From NCBI GenBank assembly GCA_027341705.1, contig DAIELO010000046.1:1-7909 (forward strand): a stretch of DNA of 7,909 bases, given 5' to 3'. The DNA is from Caryophanales bacterium. Its GTDB lineage: Bacteria > Bacillota > Bacilli > Alicyclobacillales > SLC66. Shown here one piece after another: positions 5,901-7,909 of the stretch. A model generated the notes under the pieces. That model searched no databases. It saw nothing but the letters and a program-made list of their open reading frames with translations, and was not told the DNA's origin. Both the position numbers and the translations under genes were made by a program. The number at the start of each line of letters is the position of its first letter. Position 1 is the stretch's first letter.

Positions 5901-6687
5901 TAAGGTCTTGATCGTACAACAACGTGGTGCCATTTTAGAACTGATATTAAATCGTCCAGATCGAATGAATGCGTTGAATGAAGAATTATTAAATGAATTA
6001 CTGCAAGCGCTTGAAGCAGGTAAAGACGATAAAAGTGTGCACATTATTGTCATTTCGGGAGCGGGGCGGACATTTTGTTCTGGCCGAGATATTAAGGCCA
6101 TGGAAGTAGCCGATCCTGTGGAAGTTCATCGAGAAATTGGTGTATTGAACAACTGCATCCTTTTGATGAAGTCGATTGAAAAGCCAATTTTAGCGGCAGT
6201 TCATGGGTATGCGGCTGGTGCAGGGTTTAGTTTGGCGCTTGCTTGTGATTTGATTATTGCATCTGAAGACAGCCACTTTATGATGAGTTTCGCTAAAGTG
6301 GGACTAGCTTCCGATGGTGGGGGCACATTTTTTCTGCCGCAACTAGTGGGACTACATTTGGCCAAGGAATTGTTCTTGTTAGCTGACGAACTCTCTGCTA
6401 AGCAGGCGTATGATCTGGGCATTATTAATCGATTGACACCAGTTAACGAACTGAGCGATGAAGTGGACAAGCTTGCTCAACATCTAGCCTCTGGCCCTTC
6501 TAAAGCATTTGGTATGATGAAGCAGTTGCTGGATCATTCGCTTGATTCGACGTTAGCTGAGGTACTTGAAAAGGAAAGACTCACGCAAAGTATGTTATCG
6601 ACAACGGATGATTATAAAGAAGGGGTTCACTCCTTTTTAGAAAAGCGTCCCCCTAGTTTTCAACGAGCACGAAATTTGATCACCTAA
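5893..6687 (+). CDS. enoyl-CoA hydratase/isomerase family protein, isomerase-like active site (PaaG-like)
   Basis: This is a crotonase-fold enzyme of 264 residues, acting on acyl-CoA thioesters in the cytosol. Visible features: the N-terminal NRPDRMNALNE motif (20-30), the first oxyanion-hole segment SGAGRTFCSGRDIKAM (55-70), and the second, HGYAAGAGFSLALACDL (104-120). The two catalytic glutamates of classical hydratases (rat E144 and E164) align with S113 and D141 (GLASDGGGTFFLP). Losing the first while keeping an acid at the second is the pattern of isomerases such as PaaG and delta3-delta2-enoyl-CoA isomerase, so isomerisation or ring opening is more likely than simple hydration; the exact substrate is unknown. 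ATG 5893 has AGGAG (5881-5885) 7 bases upstream. It follows the TDT transporter by 95 bases and overlaps the ldh stop tail to tail by 8 bases. A role with the nearby acyl-CoA synthetase in fatty or aryl acid catabolism is inference. Confidence 0.92.
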   Translation: MSSKVLIVQQRGAILELILNRPDRMNALNEELLNELLQALEAGKDDKSVHIIVISGAGRTFCSGRDIKAMEVADPVEVHREIGVLNNCILLMKSIEKPILAAVHGYAAGAGFSLALACDLIIASEDSHFMMSFAKVGLASDGGGTFFLPQLVGLHLAKELFLLADELSAKQAYDLGIINRLTPVNELSDEVDKLAQHLASGPSKAFGMMKQLLDHSLDSTLAEVLEKERLTQSMLSTTDDYKEGVHSFLEKRPPSFQRARNLIT

Positions 6688-7621
6688 TAGTATCCATCAC
6701 CCAATCAATGCGTTCTCGCAGCGCTTTTGCAGATCGTTGCAACATCTGTAATTCTTCGTTTGATGGACCGAGGTCAATCACTCGTTCGATGCCGGACCTA
6801 CCGATCACGCAAGGAACGCCAAGGTACACATCGGAAATGCCATGGTAATCCTGCAGCAGTGAAGAAACACTTAATACGGCATGTTCATTGCTCAGGATTG
6901 CAGTGCAAATCCGATCAAGTGCCAGCGCAATCGCATAACTGGTGTATCCTTTGGCTTCAATGATTTGATAGGCAGCTTGCTTCGTTTGTTGGAAAATGAG
7001 TTCTCGTTCCTCTGCGCTAATATCGATGGGGACACCTGTGATGTTGGCCCGGGACCAGACAGGCAATTCTGTGTCACCATGTTCACCGACAATATGCGCG
7101 TGTACACTACGTGGATCCACACTGAGTTTCGTGCCGATCAGATAGCGGAATCTTGCGCTATCTAGCAGTGTTCCAGAGCCAATAACCTTGGATGCGTCCC
7201 AACCTGATACTTTCCATGCGAGATAGGTGAGTACATCAACTGGATTGGTGGCCATCAGCAGGATGCCGGTGTGATTATAAGTAGTGACTTCTTTGACGAT
7301 TTGGCTGATGATGGAGGAATTTCGTCCCAGCAAATCTTGTCTTGTCTCCCCAGGATGCTGGGCTGTACCTGCAGTAATGATGATCAGATCAGCCGTAGCG
7401 CAGTCTGCATAAGTGCCTGCCCACACTTTTACGCCACCAACAAAAGGAATGCCGTGGCTCATATCCAGCGCGTCGCCAAGTGCTTTGTCCTTCGCGACAT
7501 CAATCAGGACTATTTCATCTGCTCTGTTTCTTAACAATAGAGTGTAGGCCGTCGTGGAACCGACTTCGCCGGCACCGATGACCACAATGCGCTTTGGTTT
7601 TAATAGCGATTCATTTGGCAT
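6680..7621 (-). CDS. ldh: L-lactate dehydrogenase, NAD-dependent, probably fructose-1,6-bisphosphate activated
   Basis: It interconverts pyruvate and L-lactate with NADH/NAD in the cytosol. The 313-residue product is full length. The Rossmann motif GAGEVG is at 16-21 and D41 ends the second strand, fitting NAD. The substrate loop AGTAQHPGETR carries Q88, the lactate-type residue at canonical position 102 (malate dehydrogenases have arginine), and R94. LDSARFR provides D154 and R157, and GEHGD has the catalytic H181; T227 in YTSYA fits the pyruvate pocket. R159 and H174 align with R173 and H188 of the Geobacillus stearothermophilus enzyme, which bind fructose-1,6-bisphosphate, so allosteric activation is likely. 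ATG 7621 has AAGGAG 7 bases upstream. The start lies inside the 3' end of the glycosyltransferase gene, with an 11-base overlap, so the two are probably translated from one mRNA. The 3' end overlaps the crotonase gene by 8 bases with no terminator. Confidence 0.95.
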   Translation of the reverse strand: MPNESLLKPKRIVVIGAGEVGSTTAYTLLLRNRADEIVLIDVAKDKALGDALDMSHGIPFVGGVKVWAGTYADCATADLIIITAGTAQHPGETRQDLLGRNSSIISQIVKEVTTYNHTGILLMATNPVDVLTYLAWKVSGWDASKVIGSGTLLDSARFRYLIGTKLSVDPRSVHAHIVGEHGDTELPVWSRANITGVPIDISAEERELIFQQTKQAAYQIIEAKGYTSYAIALALDRICTAILSNEHAVLSVSSLLQDYHGISDVYLGVPCVIGRSGIERVIDLGPSNEELQMLQRSAKALRERIDWVMDTIR

Positions 7622-7909
7622 GTTCGCTCTCCTTTGCTTTTAGGACATTCTCGTATACGTCGATTGTTGCCACCGCGAGATGTCGCCAGTCATAACGCAA
7701 TACTTCTGCTTTTGCAGCTTCGGCTAAGCGCTTTGCCAATGCAGCGTCAGTTAGTATTCTGCTGACTTGAATAGCAAAAGAGTGAGCATCGCCATTGATG
7801 GCCGTAAGTCCGTCTTGCTCATGATGGATAATATCCGCTAATCCGCCGACATCGGATACAACCACAGGTGATCCTGCAGCCATGGCCTCCAGTGCGACAA
7901 TGCCAAATG
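7611..7909 (-). CDS. glycosyltransferase family 4, C-terminal part (5'-truncated by the window)
   Basis: About 98 C-terminal residues are visible; the frame is open to the right edge, so the N-terminal domain is missing. The segment FGIVALEAMAAGSPVVVSD followed by VGGLADII is the nucleotide-sugar-binding signature of GT-B fold, family 4 glycosyltransferases (the second glutamate of the EX7E motif is the one in ALEAMAAG). The rest, with a DGLTAINGDAHSFAIQV segment and a C-terminal helix ending YENVLKAK, matches the usual tail of these enzymes. It transfers a sugar from an activated donor to an unknown acceptor (cell-wall glycan, glycolipid or storage glucan are all possible). Its stop (TGA at 7613-7611) lies 11 bases inside ldh, so the two genes appear to form an operon. 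Confidence 0.9.
   Translation of the reverse strand, partial: FGIVALEAMAAGSPVVVSDVGGLADIIHHEQDGLTAINGDAHSFAIQVSRILTDAALAKRLAEAAKAEVLRYDWRHLAVATIDVYENVLKAKESEHAK
7629..7635 (-). promoter_or_regulatory. ribosome binding site of ldh, inside the glycosyltransferase gene
   Basis: The minus strand reads AAAGGAG, 7 bases before ATG 7621. It lies within the last codons of the upstream glycosyltransferase frame, a layout that suits translational coupling. Confidence 0.65.

Noticed and set aside
6680..7621. Malate dehydrogenase instead of lactate dehydrogenase
   Set aside because: Glutamine (Q88) at the specificity position and the HPGETR loop are lactate-type; malate enzymes carry arginine there.

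Overview
The window looks like a chromosomal stretch from a Bacillota (Firmicutes, Bacilli-like) organism of moderate GC. The evidence is indirect: strong AGGAGG-type Shine-Dalgarno sequences before almost every gene, use of GTG and TTG starts, an allosteric-type L-lactate dehydrogenase, and protein motifs of the Bacilli type. A member of the Alicyclobacillaceae or a related group is possible, but nothing here fixes the genus. There are no rRNA or tRNA genes, CRISPR arrays, insertion sequences, phage genes or evident pseudogenes. Nearly all of the sequence is coding.

Layout, left to right. (1) 2-742 (+) is the C-terminal half of an amino acid permease of the APC superfamily. (2) 824-2011 (+) is a complete tryptophan synthase beta subunit, trpB, with no other trp gene nearby. 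(3) 2036-3634 (+) is an AMP-forming acyl-CoA synthetase, 24 bases after trpB and probably in the same transcript. (4) 3638-4546 (-) is a LysR-type regulator that converges on the synthetase with a 3-base gap. (5) 4673-5797 (+) is a ten-helix TDT-family (TehA/Mae1/SSU1-like) transporter divergent from the regulator. (6) 5893-6687 (+) is a crotonase-fold protein whose active site looks like that of a CoA-ester isomerase. (7) 6680-7621 (-) is an L-lactate dehydrogenase that overlaps the crotonase tail to tail by 8 bases. (8) 7611 to the window edge (-) is the C-terminal end of a family 4 glycosyltransferase, whose last codons overlap the ldh start.

The most informative non-coding stretch is the roughly 126-base region between the LysR gene and the transporter. 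It contains two 13-bp perfect dyads of the T-N11-A type. Relative to a good -10 box (TATAGT) they lie near -64 and -37, which is the textbook LysR recognition-site plus activation-site arrangement. The LysR protein and the transporter therefore form a plausible self-contained regulator/exporter pair. The regulator's effector domain resembles the CysL/YwfK group and the transporter family includes sulfite exporters, so sulfite (or an organic acid) is a testable guess for the substrate, not a conclusion.

The remaining genes are ordinary metabolic genes. The acyl-CoA synthetase and the crotonase could act in the same fatty-acid or aryl-acid CoA pathway but are not in one operon. I did not find a clearly new biological system. 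The points worth a second look are the LysR/TDT control region, the isolated trpB-acyl-CoA synthetase pair, the isomerase-like crotonase with its unusual leader, and the tight convergent gene ends.
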